Notes under the pieces: generated by a model
What the model was told of the DNA's origin: nothing
The model's database searches: none
Seen by the model: the letters and a program-made list of their open reading frames with translations, nothing else
Shown: one piece after another, positions 8,456 to 17,537 of the stretch
How positions within the stretch are numbered: the stretch's first letter is position 1
Layout: each line of letters begins with the position of its first letter
DNA from: Streptomyces tsukubensis
GTDB taxonomy: Bacteria > Actinomycetota > Actinomycetes > Streptomycetales > Streptomycetaceae
Direction: 5' to 3'
Assembly: GCF_009296025.1 (NCBI RefSeq)
Contig: NZ_CP045178.1
Span: 4,278,001-4,342,000, forward strand
Length of the DNA stretch: 64,000 nucleotides
Program-made: the position numbers and the translations under genes

Positions 8456-9487
8456 TCAGCGGTCGACGATGCGGTCGAACTGCGTGGTCGTATGCCGCAG
8501 ATGCGCGACGAGTTCCTCGCCCACGTGCGGCTCCGGTGCGTCTCCCGGCACGAACAGGATCGAGACCTGCATGTGCGGCGGTTCCGCGAACCACCGCTGC
8601 TTGGCGCCAAGGACGAAGGGCGACAGATTGCGGTTGACCGTCGCGAGACCGGCGCGTGCGACGCCCTTGGCCCTCGGCATCATGCCGTGCAGCGCCTTGG
8701 GCGCCTCAAGCCCGACGCCGTGCGACGTACCGCCCGCGACGACGACCAGATAGCCGTCGGAGGCAGCCTTCTGCTGGCGGTAGCCGAAGCGGTCTCCCTT
8801 GGCGACCCTGGTGACGTCGAGAACCGCTCCCCGGTACTGGGTGGCGTCGTCGTCCCCGAGCCAGAGCCTCGTGCCGATCCTGGCCCGGAACAGGGTCTGC
8901 GGGAACTGCTGGCGCAGGCGGGCGAGTTCGTCGGCCTTGAGGTGGCTGACGAACATCGTGTGGAGCGGCAGCCGGGCGGCGCGCAGCCGGTCCATCCAGG
9001 TGATGACCTCGTCGACCGCGTCTGTGCCGTCCGTGCGGTCCAGCGGGAGATGGATCGCGAAACCTTCGAGCCGCACGTCGTCTATGGCGTTCTGCAACTG
9101 CGGCAGATCCTGCTCGGTGACGCCGTGCCGCTTCATCGAGGACATCACCTCGATGACGACCCGGGCGCCGACGAGGCCGTGCACCCCGTCGATGGACGAG
9201 ACGGAACGGATGACCCTGTCGGGCAGCGGCACCGGCTCCTCACCGCGCCTGAACGGTGTCAGGACGAGCAGGTCGCCGCTGAACCAGTCCTTGATCCTCG
9301 CGGCCTCGTACGTGGTGCCCACGGCGAGGATGTCCGAGCCGAAACGCGTCGCCTCCTCGGCGAGCCGTTCGTGCCCGAAGCCGTAGCCGTTGCCCTTGCA
9401 GACGGGGACCAGCCCCGGAAACTGGTCAAGCACGTGCTTTTGGTGTGCACGCCAGCGCGCGGTGTCGACGTAGAGCGTGAGCGCCAT
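8456..9487 (-). CDS. Alanine racemase-fold (PLP type III) protein
   Basis: This 343-residue protein has the N-terminal TIM-barrel motif of alanine racemases: VCKGNGYGFGHERLAEEA at about 29-46 contains the PLP-binding lysine. SHLKADELARL and RIGTRLWLGD continue the barrel and hinge. The C-terminal domain lacks the usual GYADGYPR segment that carries the second catalytic tyrosine; the corresponding area reads VVAGGTSHGVGLEAPKAL. It may therefore not be a standard L/D-alanine racemase. It lies 71 bases downstream of femX on the same strand, so a role in peptidoglycan peptide assembly is plausible but inferred. Confidence 0.75.
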   Translation of the reverse strand: MALTLYVDTARWRAHQKHVLDQFPGLVPVCKGNGYGFGHERLAEEATRFGSDILAVGTTYEAARIKDWFSGDLLVLTPFRRGEEPVPLPDRVIRSVSSIDGVHGLVGARVVIEVMSSMKRHGVTEQDLPQLQNAIDDVRLEGFAIHLPLDRTDGTDAVDEVITWMDRLRAARLPLHTMFVSHLKADELARLRQQFPQTLFRARIGTRLWLGDDDATQYRGAVLDVTRVAKGDRFGYRQQKAASDGYLVVVAGGTSHGVGLEAPKALHGMMPRAKGVARAGLATVNRNLSPFVLGAKQRWFAEPPHMQVSILFVPGDAPEPHVGEELVAHLRHTTTQFDRIVDR

Positions 9488-9558
9488 GGCCGGTCCCGGA
9501 ACCTTTCTCGTGGCAGCGGTGTATCAGAGGTGTACAGGAAATTTGTCTGGCCGGCGGT

Positions 9559-10680
9559 TCAGCGTCGGGACATGTAGATGTCGAGCGCCTTGTGGAGCAG
9601 CTTGTTGAGCGGGAAGTCCCACTCGCCGAGGTACTCCGCGGCCTCTCCACCGGTGCCGACCTTGAACTGGATCAGACCGAAGAGATGGTCGTTCTCGTCC
9701 AGCGAGTCACTGATGCCCCGCAGGTCGTAGACGGTGGCGCCGAGCGCGTAGGAGTCGCGCAGCATCCGCCACTGCATCGCGTTCGAGGGCCTGACCTCAC
9801 GGCCGATGTTGTCCGAGGCGCCGTAGGAGTACCAGACGTGTCCGCCGACGACAAGCATCGTGGCCGCGGAGAGGTTCACCCCGTTGTGGCGGGCGAAGTA
9901 CAGCCGCATCCGGTTGGGGTCCTCGCTGTTGAGCGCCGACCACATGCGCTCGAAGTAGGCGAGGGGACGCGGCCGGAAGCGGTCGCGCACGGCAGTGATC
10001 TCGTAGAGCCGCTGCCACTCGGCGAGGTCCTGGTAGCCGCCCTGGACGACCTCGACGCCGGCCTTCTCCGCCTTCTTGATGTTCCGTCGCCACAGCTGGT
10101 TGAAGCCCTTGTGGACATCCTCCAGTGAACGGTTGGCGAGCGGCACCTGGAAGACATAGCGGGGCTGTACGTCGCCGAAGCCCGCTCCGCCGTCCTCGCC
10201 CTGCTGCCAGCCCATCTTGCGCAGCTTGTCGGAGACCTCGAACGCGCGCGGCTCGATGACGTCGGCCTCGATGTCCCTGAGCCGCTTGACGTCCGGGTCC
10301 TGGATGCCCTTCTTGATCGTCGGCGCCTCCCAGCGCCTGATCACCACGGGCGGGCCCATCTTCACGGAGAAGGCGCCCTGCTGCTTGAGGTGGGCCAGCA
10401 TCGGCCGCAGCCACTCGTCGAGATTGGGCGCGTACCAGTTGATGACCGGACCTTCGGGCAGATAGGCCAGGTAGCGCTTGATCTTCGGCAGCTGGCGGTA
10501 CAGGACAAGACCCGCCCCGACCATCTGGCCGGTCCTGTCGTCGAACCACCCGAGGCTCTCCGAGCGCCACTCCGACTTGACTTCCGCCCATGCGGGGACC
10601 TGCATGTGACTGGCCGCGGGCAGGCTCTGGATGTACGCCAGATGCTGCTCTCGACTGATGGTCCTCAGGGTCAGGGTCAT
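9559..10680 (-). CDS. femX: FemX-type lipid II:glycine glycyltransferase
   Basis: This 373-residue protein belongs to the FemABX peptidyltransferases, which use aminoacyl-tRNA to add interpeptide residues to lipid II; Streptomyces peptidoglycan carries one glycine. Visible family features are SHMQVPAWAEVKSEW near the N-terminus, YLPEGPVINW, the KKAEKAGVEVVQGG segment before the second GNAT-like domain, and YSYGASDNIGREVRPSNAMQW near the C-terminus. Two GNAT folds are expected. The ATG at 10680 has GAGGAG ten bases upstream. The position next to rpsF matches S. coelicolor femX as I recall it. Confidence 0.88.
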   Translation of the reverse strand: MTLTLRTISREQHLAYIQSLPAASHMQVPAWAEVKSEWRSESLGWFDDRTGQMVGAGLVLYRQLPKIKRYLAYLPEGPVINWYAPNLDEWLRPMLAHLKQQGAFSVKMGPPVVIRRWEAPTIKKGIQDPDVKRLRDIEADVIEPRAFEVSDKLRKMGWQQGEDGGAGFGDVQPRYVFQVPLANRSLEDVHKGFNQLWRRNIKKAEKAGVEVVQGGYQDLAEWQRLYEITAVRDRFRPRPLAYFERMWSALNSEDPNRMRLYFARHNGVNLSAATMLVVGGHVWYSYGASDNIGREVRPSNAMQWRMLRDSYALGATVYDLRGISDSLDENDHLFGLIQFKVGTGGEAAEYLGEWDFPLNKLLHKALDIYMSRR

Positions 10681-10856
10681 TCGGGGCGCTCCTCGGGCTG
10701 GTGTGTCCCCATGGGTACAAGGGCTCCGGCTCTCGCGCCGAAGCCTACTGCGCCCAGGGAGCGCGGCGTCTGGCCGTCCGCCCAGTTGCCCGCGGGCAGC
10801 CCTGTGCGGGCCCCGGTCCGGCGCGACCGGGACCCGCTGATGGCGCACCGGGCCGG

Positions 10857-11171
10857 TCAGCCGATGACGCCGCCGAAGAGTCCGCCGTGGGCCATACCGA
10901 TGAAGAAGCCCACCGCCGCGGCACCGAGCCCCACGACCAGACCGAAGCGTTCACGTGTGGTCGCGGAGATGAACTGTCCGTAGGCGCCCGTCAGGATCCC
11001 CACGAGACCTGCCCAGGAACTGAGCAGATGGAGATTGTTGAAGGCCGCGGAGACCACGGCGAGGACACCGAGGGCCAGGGTCACGAGGACGAGGGTGTCC
11101 TGGAGCGGGTGGGACCTGCCGTCGCCGGCGAGCAGGGGGGAAGTGGTGTGGGATCGCATTGACTGTGCCAT
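10857..11171 (-). CDS. Small integral membrane protein
   Basis: This 104-residue protein has three probable membrane helices ([17 protein letters not shown] at about 28-44, [16 protein letters not shown] at about 53-68, [19 protein letters not shown] at about 76-94). A GGAGGT precedes the ATG at 11171. It is divergent from the rpsF operon and upstream of femX. It is conserved at this place in Streptomyces as far as I recall, but its function is unknown. Confidence 0.75.
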   Translation of the reverse strand: MAQSMRSHTTSPLLAGDGRSHPLQDTLVLVTLALGVLAVVSAAFNNLHLLSSWAGLVGILTGAYGQFISATTRERFGLVVGLGAAAVGFFIGMAHGGLFGGVIG

Positions 11172-11391
11172 CGGGCACCTCCAGCGAGAGAGCTGCGCAT
11201 GGTAGCGCCGGACTCATCCGTTGTGTACAGATTGCGTCCCCTCCCCACCGGATTTCAACCGGAAGCGGTGATGCGGGTACTGTTTAACGTCTGCACCGGT
11301 GTCTGTCCTGGCCCATCGACAGGCTTCTCGCTCGCGAGAGCCGCATTGTCAGTGGCGGCCGATACCGTTGCTCACGCATCACAACCCTCCT

Positions 11392-11410
11392 GCCACGGAT
11401 CGACCGTGGC
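11392..11410 (+). promoter_or_regulatory. Hairpin in the rpsF leader
   Basis: A seven-base-pair stem (11392-11398 with 11404-11410) and a five-base loop end about ten bases before the rpsF ribosome-binding site. In many bacteria S6 with S18 binds an rpsF leader structure to repress its operon. This hairpin is a candidate, but the full conserved motif was not verified. Confidence 0.35.
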
Positions 11411-11438
11411 CGCTGAGTCCAAAGGAGGTGGGTTATAC

Positions 11439-11729
11439 ATGCGTCACTACGAGGTGATGGTCATCCTCGACCCCGATCTTGAGGAGCGCGCTGTTTCGCC
11501 GCTCATCGAGAATTTCCTCTCCGTCGTCCGCGAGGGCGAGGGAAAGGTGGAGAAGGTCGACACCTGGGGCCGTCGTCGTCTGTCGTACGAGATCAAGAAG
11601 AAGCCCGAGGGCATCTACTCGGTCATCGACCTGCAGGCCGAGCCTGCGGTCGTCAAGGAGCTCGACCGCCAGATGAACCTGAACGAGTCGGTCCTCCGGA
11701 CCAAGGTCCTCCGTCCCGAGACCCACTGA
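11439..11729 (+). CDS. rpsF: 30S ribosomal protein bS6
   Basis: This 96-residue protein starts [17 protein letters not shown] and continues with [18 protein letters not shown], both characteristic of bS6, which pairs with bS18 in the small-subunit platform. An ideal AAAGGAGGTG lies at 11421-11430. It is the first gene of the conserved rpsF-ssb-rpsR-rplI operon. Confidence 0.97.
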   Translation: MRHYEVMVILDPDLEERAVSPLIENFLSVVREGEGKVEKVDTWGRRRLSYEIKKKPEGIYSVIDLQAEPAVVKELDRQMNLNESVLRTKVLRPETH

Positions 11730-11801
11730 GCTCTGTAGCTCAGCTCTCGGGAACCGAGTAGCACAAGCAGCCAGCAGCAAACCCGCCGAGAGGTTCCCCC
11801 A

Positions 11802-12410
11802 ATGGCAGGCGAGACCGTCATCACGGTCGTCGGCAATCTTGTCGACGACCCCGAGCTGCGCTTCACCCCGTCCGGTGCGGCGGTCGCGAAGTTCCGTGTC
11901 GCGTCCACTCCCCGCACCTTCGACCGTCAGACCAACGAGTGGAAGGACGGCGAAAGCCTCTTCCTGACCTGCTCGGTCTGGCGTCAGGCGGCGGAGAACG
12001 TCGCGGAGTCGCTTCAGCGAGGCATGCGCGTCGTCGTGCAGGGCCGGCTGAAGCAGCGGTCCTACGAGGACCGTGAGGGCATCAAGCGCACGGTCTACGA
12101 GCTGGACGTCGAGGAAGTGGGCGCCAGTCTCAAGAACGCCACGGCCAAGGTCACCAAGACCACGGGCCGCGGCGGTCAGGGCGGCTACGGCGGCGGTAAT
12201 GGCGGCGGCGGTCAGCAGGGCGGCGCCTGGGGCGGAGGCTCCGGCGGCGGCCAGCAGCAGGGCGGCGGCGGAGCACCTTCCGACGACCCCTGGGCCACCG
12301 GTGCGCCCGCTGGCGGCGGCCAGCAGGGCGGCGGCGGTGGCGGCGGCTGGGGTGGAAACTCCGGCGGCGGCGGTGCCGGCGGCGGCTACTCGGACGAGCC
12401 TCCCTTCTGA
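11802..12410 (+). CDS. ssb: Single-stranded DNA-binding protein
   Basis: This 202-residue SSB coats single-stranded DNA in replication and repair. Residues 1-110 form the OB fold ([56 protein letters not shown]). A Gly/Gln-rich linker of about 80 residues follows, built on [12 protein letters not shown] repeats. The acidic tip YSDEPPF recruits partner proteins. GAGAGGTT precedes the ATG. Its position between rpsF and rpsR is the usual one. Confidence 0.97.
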   Translation: MAGETVITVVGNLVDDPELRFTPSGAAVAKFRVASTPRTFDRQTNEWKDGESLFLTCSVWRQAAENVAESLQRGMRVVVQGRLKQRSYEDREGIKRTVYELDVEEVGASLKNATAKVTKTTGRGGQGGYGGGNGGGGQQGGAWGGGSGGGQQQGGGGAPSDDPWATGAPAGGGQQGGGGGGGWGGNSGGGGAGGGYSDEPPF

Positions 12411-12453
12411 GGGCGGCTCGGCCCACACTTCTTGATCAAACAGGAGAAACACC

Positions 12454-12690
12454 ATGGCGAAGCCGCCTGTGCGCAAGCCGAAGAAGAAGGTTTGCGCCTT
12501 CTGCAAGGACAAGGTCACGTACGTGGACTACAAGGACACGAACATGCTGCGGAAGTTCATTTCCGACCGCGGCAAGATTCGCGCCCGCCGCGTCACTGGC
12601 AACTGCACGCAGCACCAGCGTGACGTCGCCACGGCCGTGAAGAACAGCCGTGAGATGGCGCTGCTGCCCTACACGTCCACCGCGCGATAA
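12454..12690 (+). CDS. rpsR: 30S ribosomal protein bS18, zinc-ribbon type
   Basis: This 78-residue protein keeps the CAFC pair plus a downstream Cys and His ([10 protein letters not shown]), so it is the zinc-binding C+ form. Streptomyces often encode a second, Zur-controlled C-minus bS18 elsewhere. It has a good AGGAGA site 14 bases upstream and is cotranscribed with ssb and rplI. Confidence 0.96.
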   Translation: MAKPPVRKPKKKVCAFCKDKVTYVDYKDTNMLRKFISDRGKIRARRVTGNCTQHQRDVATAVKNSREMALLPYTSTAR

Positions 12691-12708
12691 GGGAAGGGTG
12701 ACCGACAT

Positions 12709-13155
12709 ATGAAGATCATCCTCACCCACGAGGTCAGTGGCCTCGGTGGCGCAGGCGACGTCGTTGACGTCAAGGACGGTTACGCTCGCAACTACCTGGT
12801 CCCGCGTGGTTTCGCGATCCGCTGGACCAAGGGTGGCGAGAAGGACGTCGAGCAGATCCGTCGCGCTCGTAAGATCCATGAGATCGCGACGATCGAGCAG
12901 GCCAACCAGATCAAGGGTCAGCTTGAGGCCGTGAAGGTTCGCCTTTCCACGCGCTCCGGCGAGGCCGGTCGTCTCTTCGGTTCCGTTACCCCGGCCGACA
13001 TCGCTTCGGCGATCAAGACCGCTGGTGGCCCCGAGGTCGACAAGCGTCGTATCGAGCTGTCCGCGCCGATCAAGTCGCTCGGTGCCCACGAGGCGTCCGT
13101 GCGTCTGCACCCCGAGGTGGCCGCCAAGGTCAACATCGAGGTCGTCAGCGCCTGA
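12709..13155 (+). CDS. rplI: 50S ribosomal protein bL9
   Basis: This 148-residue protein begins [21 protein letters not shown] with [16 protein letters not shown], the N-terminal rRNA-binding domain of bL9, joined by a long helix to the C-terminal domain ([21 protein letters not shown]). It lies 18 bases after rpsR as last gene of the operon and is followed by a strong terminator at 13244-13280. Confidence 0.97.
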   Translation: MKIILTHEVSGLGGAGDVVDVKDGYARNYLVPRGFAIRWTKGGEKDVEQIRRARKIHEIATIEQANQIKGQLEAVKVRLSTRSGEAGRLFGSVTPADIASAIKTAGGPEVDKRRIELSAPIKSLGAHEASVRLHPEVAAKVNIEVVSA

Positions 13156-13206
13156 TCCGCCGTCCGTCGTGTGCTGACGGAGCCGTCTGCCAGGCGGCTC
13201 CGCTGG

Positions 13207-13239
13207 ACGCTTCCGGTAGAAGCGAACGCTTCCGGTAGA
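13207..13239. repeat. Two 14-bp direct repeats (ACGCTTCCGGTAGA)
   Basis: Copies lie at 13207-13220 and 13226-13239 between rplI and its terminator. The role is unknown and they may be a simple local duplication. Confidence 0.6.
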
Positions 13240-13243
13240 GCTG

Positions 13244-13280
13244 AATGAGGGGCCGCACCCGTTGGGTGCGGCCCCTCATT
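13244..13280 (+). terminator. Terminator of the rpsF-ssb-rpsR-rplI operon
   Basis: A perfect 17-bp stem (13244-13260 with 13264-13280) closes on a GTT loop. The convergent MATE gene ends beyond the adjacent parS site. Confidence 0.88.
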
Positions 13281-13318
13281 GGTTCAGCTCAGCCCGTCGT
13301 CGAAGGGCTGGTGGGGCA

Positions 13319-13334
13319 TGTTTCACGTGAAACG
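13319..13334. other. parS: parS site 5 (one mismatch at the last base)
   Basis: TGTTTCACGTGAAACG, between the rplI terminator and the stop of the MATE gene. Confidence 0.9.
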
Positions 13335-13358
13335 TCCCCCTCAGGGCCCTCCCCGCTG

Positions 13359-14696
13359 TCAGCGCGTGGCTCCGGTGACGATCCAGCGTCCGGACCGGGA
13401 GCGGATCCAGAGGGTCAGCAGCCTGGTCACCATCATCAGGGCCATCGCGGCCCACAGGGCGGTGAGACCGCCGCCCACCGTCGGGACCAGCAGGGCGGCG
13501 GGCGTGAACACCACGAGTGTCACCACCATGGCGCGGGCCAGATACGGCCCGTCTCCCGCTCCCATGAGGACCCCGTCCAGTACGTAGACGACGCCGGAGA
13601 CCGGTTGCGCGACGGCCACCACGAGCAGAGCGGGGAGAGCGGCGTCCTGGACCACTGAGTCGCCGGTGAACAGCGGGATGAAGAGCGGCCGAGCCAGTAC
13701 CACCAGCAGGCCCAGCACGACCCCCGCAGCGATCCCCCACTCCACCATCCGTCGGCAGGCGGCGCGCGCGCCCGCTGCGTCGTCGGCTCCCAGATAACGG
13801 CCGATGATGGCCTGACCCGCGATGGCGATGGCGTCGAGGGCGAAGGCCAGCAGACTCCACAGCGAGAGGATGATCTGGTGGGCGGCGATGTCCGCGTCCC
13901 CGAGCCGTGCGGCCACCGCGGTGGCGATCATCAGAACCGCGCGGAGGGAGAGGGTCCGGACGAGCAGCGGTGCTCCGGCGCGGGCGCTGGCCCTTATCCC
14001 GGCGAGGTCGGGACGGAGTGAGGCGTGGTGGCGCCTGGCACCCCGTACGACGACCACGAGGTAGACGGCGGCCATGGCGAACTGGGCGATCACGGTGCCC
14101 CAGGCGGAGCCGGCGATGCCCAGGCCGACGCCGTAGACCAGGATCAGGTTGAGTACGGCGTTGGCGACGAAGCCACCGATGGCGACGTACAGGGGGGTGC
14201 GGGTGTTCTGTAGCCCGCGGAGTACGCCGGTGGCGGCCAGGACCACGAGCATGGCGGGGATGCCGAGCGAGGAGATCCGCAGATAGGTGATGGCGTAGGG
14301 CGCCGCTGTGTCGGAGGCGCCGAAGAGGTCGACCAGCCCCGGAGCGGCCGGCAGGACCACGGCGATCACCAGGGCGCCGAGAAGCAGGGCGAGCCAGATG
14401 CCGTCCATGCCCTGGCGGATGCCGGACTGGAGATCTCCGGCGCCCACGCGGCGGGCGACAGCGGCGGTGGTGGCGTACGCGAGGAAGACGAAGACACTCA
14501 CCGCTGTGGTGAGGAGTGCGGAAGCGACGCCGAGACCGGCGAGTTGAGCCGTGCCGAGGTGGCCGACGATGGCACTGTCCGCCATGACGAAAAGCGGCTC
14601 CGCGACGAGTGCGCCGAAGGCCGGGAAGGCGAGTGCGATGATCTCTCGATCGTGCTGTCGGCGAGTGGCCTTGGCCGGCGCGGGAGCCTGTGACAT
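13359..14696 (-). CDS. MATE-family multidrug exporter
   Basis: This 445-residue membrane protein of the MatE/DinF type has twelve hydrophobic helices in two homologous halves. The N-terminal segment IIALAFPAFGALVAEPLFVMADSAIVGHLG is diagnostic, and LGDADIAAHQIILSLWSL with DAIAIAGQAIIGRYLG marks the second half. It probably exports cationic compounds by Na+ or H+ antiport. Three in-frame starts are close together (TTG 14705, GTG 14702, ATG 14696), with only a weak ribosome-binding site for any. It is divergent from dnaB. Confidence 0.9.
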   Translation of the reverse strand: MSQAPAPAKATRRQHDREIIALAFPAFGALVAEPLFVMADSAIVGHLGTAQLAGLGVASALLTTAVSVFVFLAYATTAAVARRVGAGDLQSGIRQGMDGIWLALLLGALVIAVVLPAAPGLVDLFGASDTAAPYAITYLRISSLGIPAMLVVLAATGVLRGLQNTRTPLYVAIGGFVANAVLNLILVYGVGLGIAGSAWGTVIAQFAMAAVYLVVVVRGARRHHASLRPDLAGIRASARAGAPLLVRTLSLRAVLMIATAVAARLGDADIAAHQIILSLWSLLAFALDAIAIAGQAIIGRYLGADDAAGARAACRRMVEWGIAAGVVLGLLVVLARPLFIPLFTGDSVVQDAALPALLVVAVAQPVSGVVYVLDGVLMGAGDGPYLARAMVVTLVVFTPAALLVPTVGGGLTALWAAMALMMVTRLLTLWIRSRSGRWIVTGATR

Positions 14697-15166
14697 GCGC
14701 ACCAATCTAATCTTCCACAGGTAATAGATGCAAGGCTAGTTGGATCCTTACATTACTTCTTGGTGTGTGCGTGTCCGCGCACCGTTTGTCGTCTTCTTGG
14801 CCCGGGGGCAAAACTTTTTCTTCTACACAGCCCGTGGACACGGTAAGTGCAGGTCAGGAGCGGTAGGACACAAACGGTGACTCCTTGTTCACAGCACTGT
14901 CCACCGGGTCGTGCACAGGTTCGGGGGAGTTCTCCACAGCATCGGGGCCGTCATCCACAGCGCCTGTGGATAACCAGATTGGCTGACGGTGTCGACGGGC
15001 CTAACGTGGTGCGGCGCCCGCTCCGCGTTCGACTCCAGGAAACGTCATAAATCCGACGCTCCAGAAGTCGCGTCAGAACCGGAGTTGGGCTTCTCGCTTT
15101 GTCAGTGTCGTGCCATACGAATGGGGTACGGCGAGGTCCGCGCGGCGGACGGGAGGAGGTGGCCCG
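14697..15166. other. Long divergent promoter region of the MATE gene and dnaB
   Basis: This stretch of 470 bases has no gene. It is A/T-richer than its surroundings at 14700-14860. It carries several sequences resembling DnaA boxes between 14885 and 14973 and leads into dnaB. Confidence 0.6.
14885..14973. promoter_or_regulatory. Cluster of DnaA-box-like sequences upstream of dnaB
   Basis: TTGTTCACA (14885-14893), TTCTCCACA (14930-14938), TCATCCACA (14951-14959) and, inverted, a perfect TTATCCACA (14965-14973) occur within 90 bases. Streptomyces DnaA prefers TTGTCCACA. The cluster could tie dnaB transcription to DnaA or act as a DnaA reservoir. Confidence 0.5.
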
Positions 15167-16654
15167 GTGAGTATCTCCGAGCCCTTGGACGACCCCTGGG
15201 CCGACAGCGGTCCAGGTGACCGTCTGCCCGCTTCCCGCCGGCGTCGCGACGGGGGCGACGGGCGCGACGGACGGGACGAGCAGCACGAGCGCGGGCGGGA
15301 AGGCGGCTCGTGGGACGGCGGGGGCAACGCCTTCGAGCGCGTACCGCCGCAGGATCTCGACGCGGAACAGTCGGTCCTCGGCGGCATGCTGCTGTCCAAG
15401 GACGCCATCGCCGATGTCGTCGAAGTACTGAAGGGGCCGGACTTCTACCGGCCGGCACACGAGATGGTCTATCAGGCGATCCTCGACCTGTACGCCAAGG
15501 GCGAGCCTGCCGACCCCATCACTGTCGCGGCCGAACTGACCCGGCGCGGCGAGCTCTCGCGGGTGGGCGGCGCTCCCTACCTCCACACGTTGGTCGAGTC
15601 GGTCCCGACGGCGGCCAACGCCGAGTACTACGCGGAGATCGTCCACGAGCGTGCGGTGCTGCGCCGCCTGGTGGAGGCCGGCACGCGGATCACCCAGATG
15701 GGATACGCGGCGGACGGCGACGTCGATGAGATCGTCAACAGCGCGCAGGCGGAGATCTACGCGGTCACCGAGCAGCGGACCAGCGAGGACTATCTGCCGC
15801 TCGGCGACATCATGGAGGGCGCGCTCGACGAGATCGAGGCGATCGGCTCCCGCAGCGGGGAGATGACCGGTGTGCCGACGGGGTTCACCGACTTCGACTC
15901 CCTGACGAACGGGCTGCACCCCGGCCAGATGGTGGTCATCGCGGCACGTCCCGCCATGGGTAAGTCGACCTTGGCCCTGGACTTCGCGCGCGCCGCCTCG
16001 ATCAAGAACAATCTGCCGAGCGTGATCTTCTCGCTCGAAATGGGGCGCAACGAGATCGCGATGCGTCTGCTCTCCGCCGAGGCGCGGGTGGCCCTGCACC
16101 ACATGCGTTCCGGCACGATGACCGACGACGACTGGACGCGGCTGGCGCGCCGGATGCCCGACGTATCGGCGGCGCCGCTCTACATCGACGACTCACCGAA
16201 CCTGTCGATGATGGAGATCCGCGCGAAATGCCGGCGGCTCAAGCAGCGCAACGACCTGAAGCTGGTCATCATCGACTACCTCCAGCTCATGCAGTCCGGC
16301 GGCTCCCGGCGTCCCGAGAGCCGCCAGCAGGAAGTGTCTGACATGTCACGAAACCTGAAGCTCCTCGCCAAGGAGCTGGGTCTACCGGTGATCGCGCTGT
16401 CGCAGCTCAACCGTGGCCCTGAGCAGCGCACCGACAAGAAGCCGATGGTCTCGGACCTCCGAGAGTCGGGCTCGATCGAACAGGACGCGGACATGGTCAT
16501 CCTGCTCCACCGCGAGGACGCGTACGAGAAGGAGTCCCCGAGAGCGGGCGAGGCCGACCTGATCGTCGCCAAGCACCGAAACGGCCCGACGGCGACCATC
16601 ACCGTCGCGTTCCAGGGGCATTACTCGCGCTTCGTGGACATGGCGCAGACCTGA
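15167..16654 (+). CDS. dnaB: Replicative DNA helicase DnaB
   Basis: This 495-residue hexameric 5'-3' helicase works at the replication fork. The N-terminal domain begins after a charged stretch (VPPQDLDAEQSVLGGMLLSKDA). The RecA-like domain has Walker A in AARPAMGKST at about residue 265, Walker B at VIIDYLQLM, and the arginine-finger region VSDLRESGSIEQDADM. GTG 15167 follows an almost perfect GGGAGGAGGT. There is no intein. This is the usual Streptomyces position, a few tens of kilobases from the origin. Confidence 0.97.
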   Translation: MSISEPLDDPWADSGPGDRLPASRRRRDGGDGRDGRDEQHERGREGGSWDGGGNAFERVPPQDLDAEQSVLGGMLLSKDAIADVVEVLKGPDFYRPAHEMVYQAILDLYAKGEPADPITVAAELTRRGELSRVGGAPYLHTLVESVPTAANAEYYAEIVHERAVLRRLVEAGTRITQMGYAADGDVDEIVNSAQAEIYAVTEQRTSEDYLPLGDIMEGALDEIEAIGSRSGEMTGVPTGFTDFDSLTNGLHPGQMVVIAARPAMGKSTLALDFARAASIKNNLPSVIFSLEMGRNEIAMRLLSAEARVALHHMRSGTMTDDDWTRLARRMPDVSAAPLYIDDSPNLSMMEIRAKCRRLKQRNDLKLVIIDYLQLMQSGGSRRPESRQQEVSDMSRNLKLLAKELGLPVIALSQLNRGPEQRTDKKPMVSDLRESGSIEQDADMVILLHREDAYEKESPRAGEADLIVAKHRNGPTATITVAFQGHYSRFVDMAQT

Positions 16655-16961
16655 GCGGGGTCCTCGCCCGGTCGCAAATCCCGTGTTATTTCCTCAGTCG
16701 CACTGTCATCTGACTGGCCGACCTGACACGGGATCGATGCGACTTTTCGAGAGGGATGGCGTCTGATCGCGAGGGTGGTCATCTTGGGGCCCGAGGCTCG
16801 GTGGCTGTGAGGCTGGACGCGATGGTCGGAACCTGGTCACGCTTGCTGGAACTATTGGGCCTGGGCCTGGGCGTCGCCGTCGTCGGCCGCACATATTGGT
16901 TGCCACCAGGGCGGGTTGGCGGTCGCTGGGGGGTGGTACGGCGGGGGTAGAGTCCGGAGCC
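16655..16961. other. dnaB / GrpB-like intergenic region
   Basis: 307 bases with no convincing gene, strong hairpin or repeat. Confidence 0.5.
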
Positions 16962-17537
16962 ATGCCGTTTCCCGATGAGCTCGGTCAGGTCGTAGTGGTC
17001 GAGTACCGACCGGAGTGGCCGACGGAGTTCGAGCAACTGGCCGGGCGTTTGAGGCAATCCCTGGCGGGTCTCGCGGTCGCGGTCGACCATGTCGGATCCA
17101 CCTCAGTGCCGGGCCTGCCGGCCAAGGACTGCGTTGACGTGCAGGTGCGGATGGACTCGATCGACGAGGTGCGCGACATTCCGCTGCTCGCCGCGATCGG
17201 CTTCCGCTGTCGGCCCGAACCGTGGAACCGCATGGAGGTCTCAGCCGGGCATCACTGTCGCAAGCTCGTGTTCGCGCCTCCGATCGGCGCGCGCCGGTGC
17301 AATGTGCACCTCCGGGAGAGCACGGGCCCCAACGCTCGCTTCGCCTTGCTGTTCCGGGACTACCTGCGCGCGGACGAGACCGCCCGGCGGTCGTGGGGGG
17401 CGTTCAAGCAGCGGCTTGCGCTGAGCGTGCCGGATCTCTCGGACTATGGGCAGATCAAGGCTCCTGCCACCGAGGTCCTGATGGAGGGAGCCGAACGATG
17501 GGCAGCCGCCACCGGTTGGCAGCCGAGGGACGTGTAG
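16962..17537 (+). CDS. GrpB/UPF0157-family protein
   Basis: This 191-residue protein shows the family core: VVVVEYRPEWPTEFEQLA at the start, VDHVGSTSVPGLPAKDCVDVQV (nucleotidyltransferase-like GSTS and D-x-D region, about residues 44-65) and HLRESTGPNARFALLFRDYLR. GrpB proteins adopt a nucleotidyltransferase fold; the substrate is not established. The ATG at 16962 follows GGAG closely. It stands alone, downstream of dnaB. Confidence 0.85.
   Translation: MPFPDELGQVVVVEYRPEWPTEFEQLAGRLRQSLAGLAVAVDHVGSTSVPGLPAKDCVDVQVRMDSIDEVRDIPLLAAIGFRCRPEPWNRMEVSAGHHCRKLVFAPPIGARRCNVHLRESTGPNARFALLFRDYLRADETARRSWGAFKQRLALSVPDLSDYGQIKAPATEVLMEGAERWAAATGWQPRDV

Noticed and set aside
16756..16950. Small rightward ORF between dnaB and the GrpB-like gene
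   Set aside because: No ribosome-binding site, no domain and no typical codon bias.
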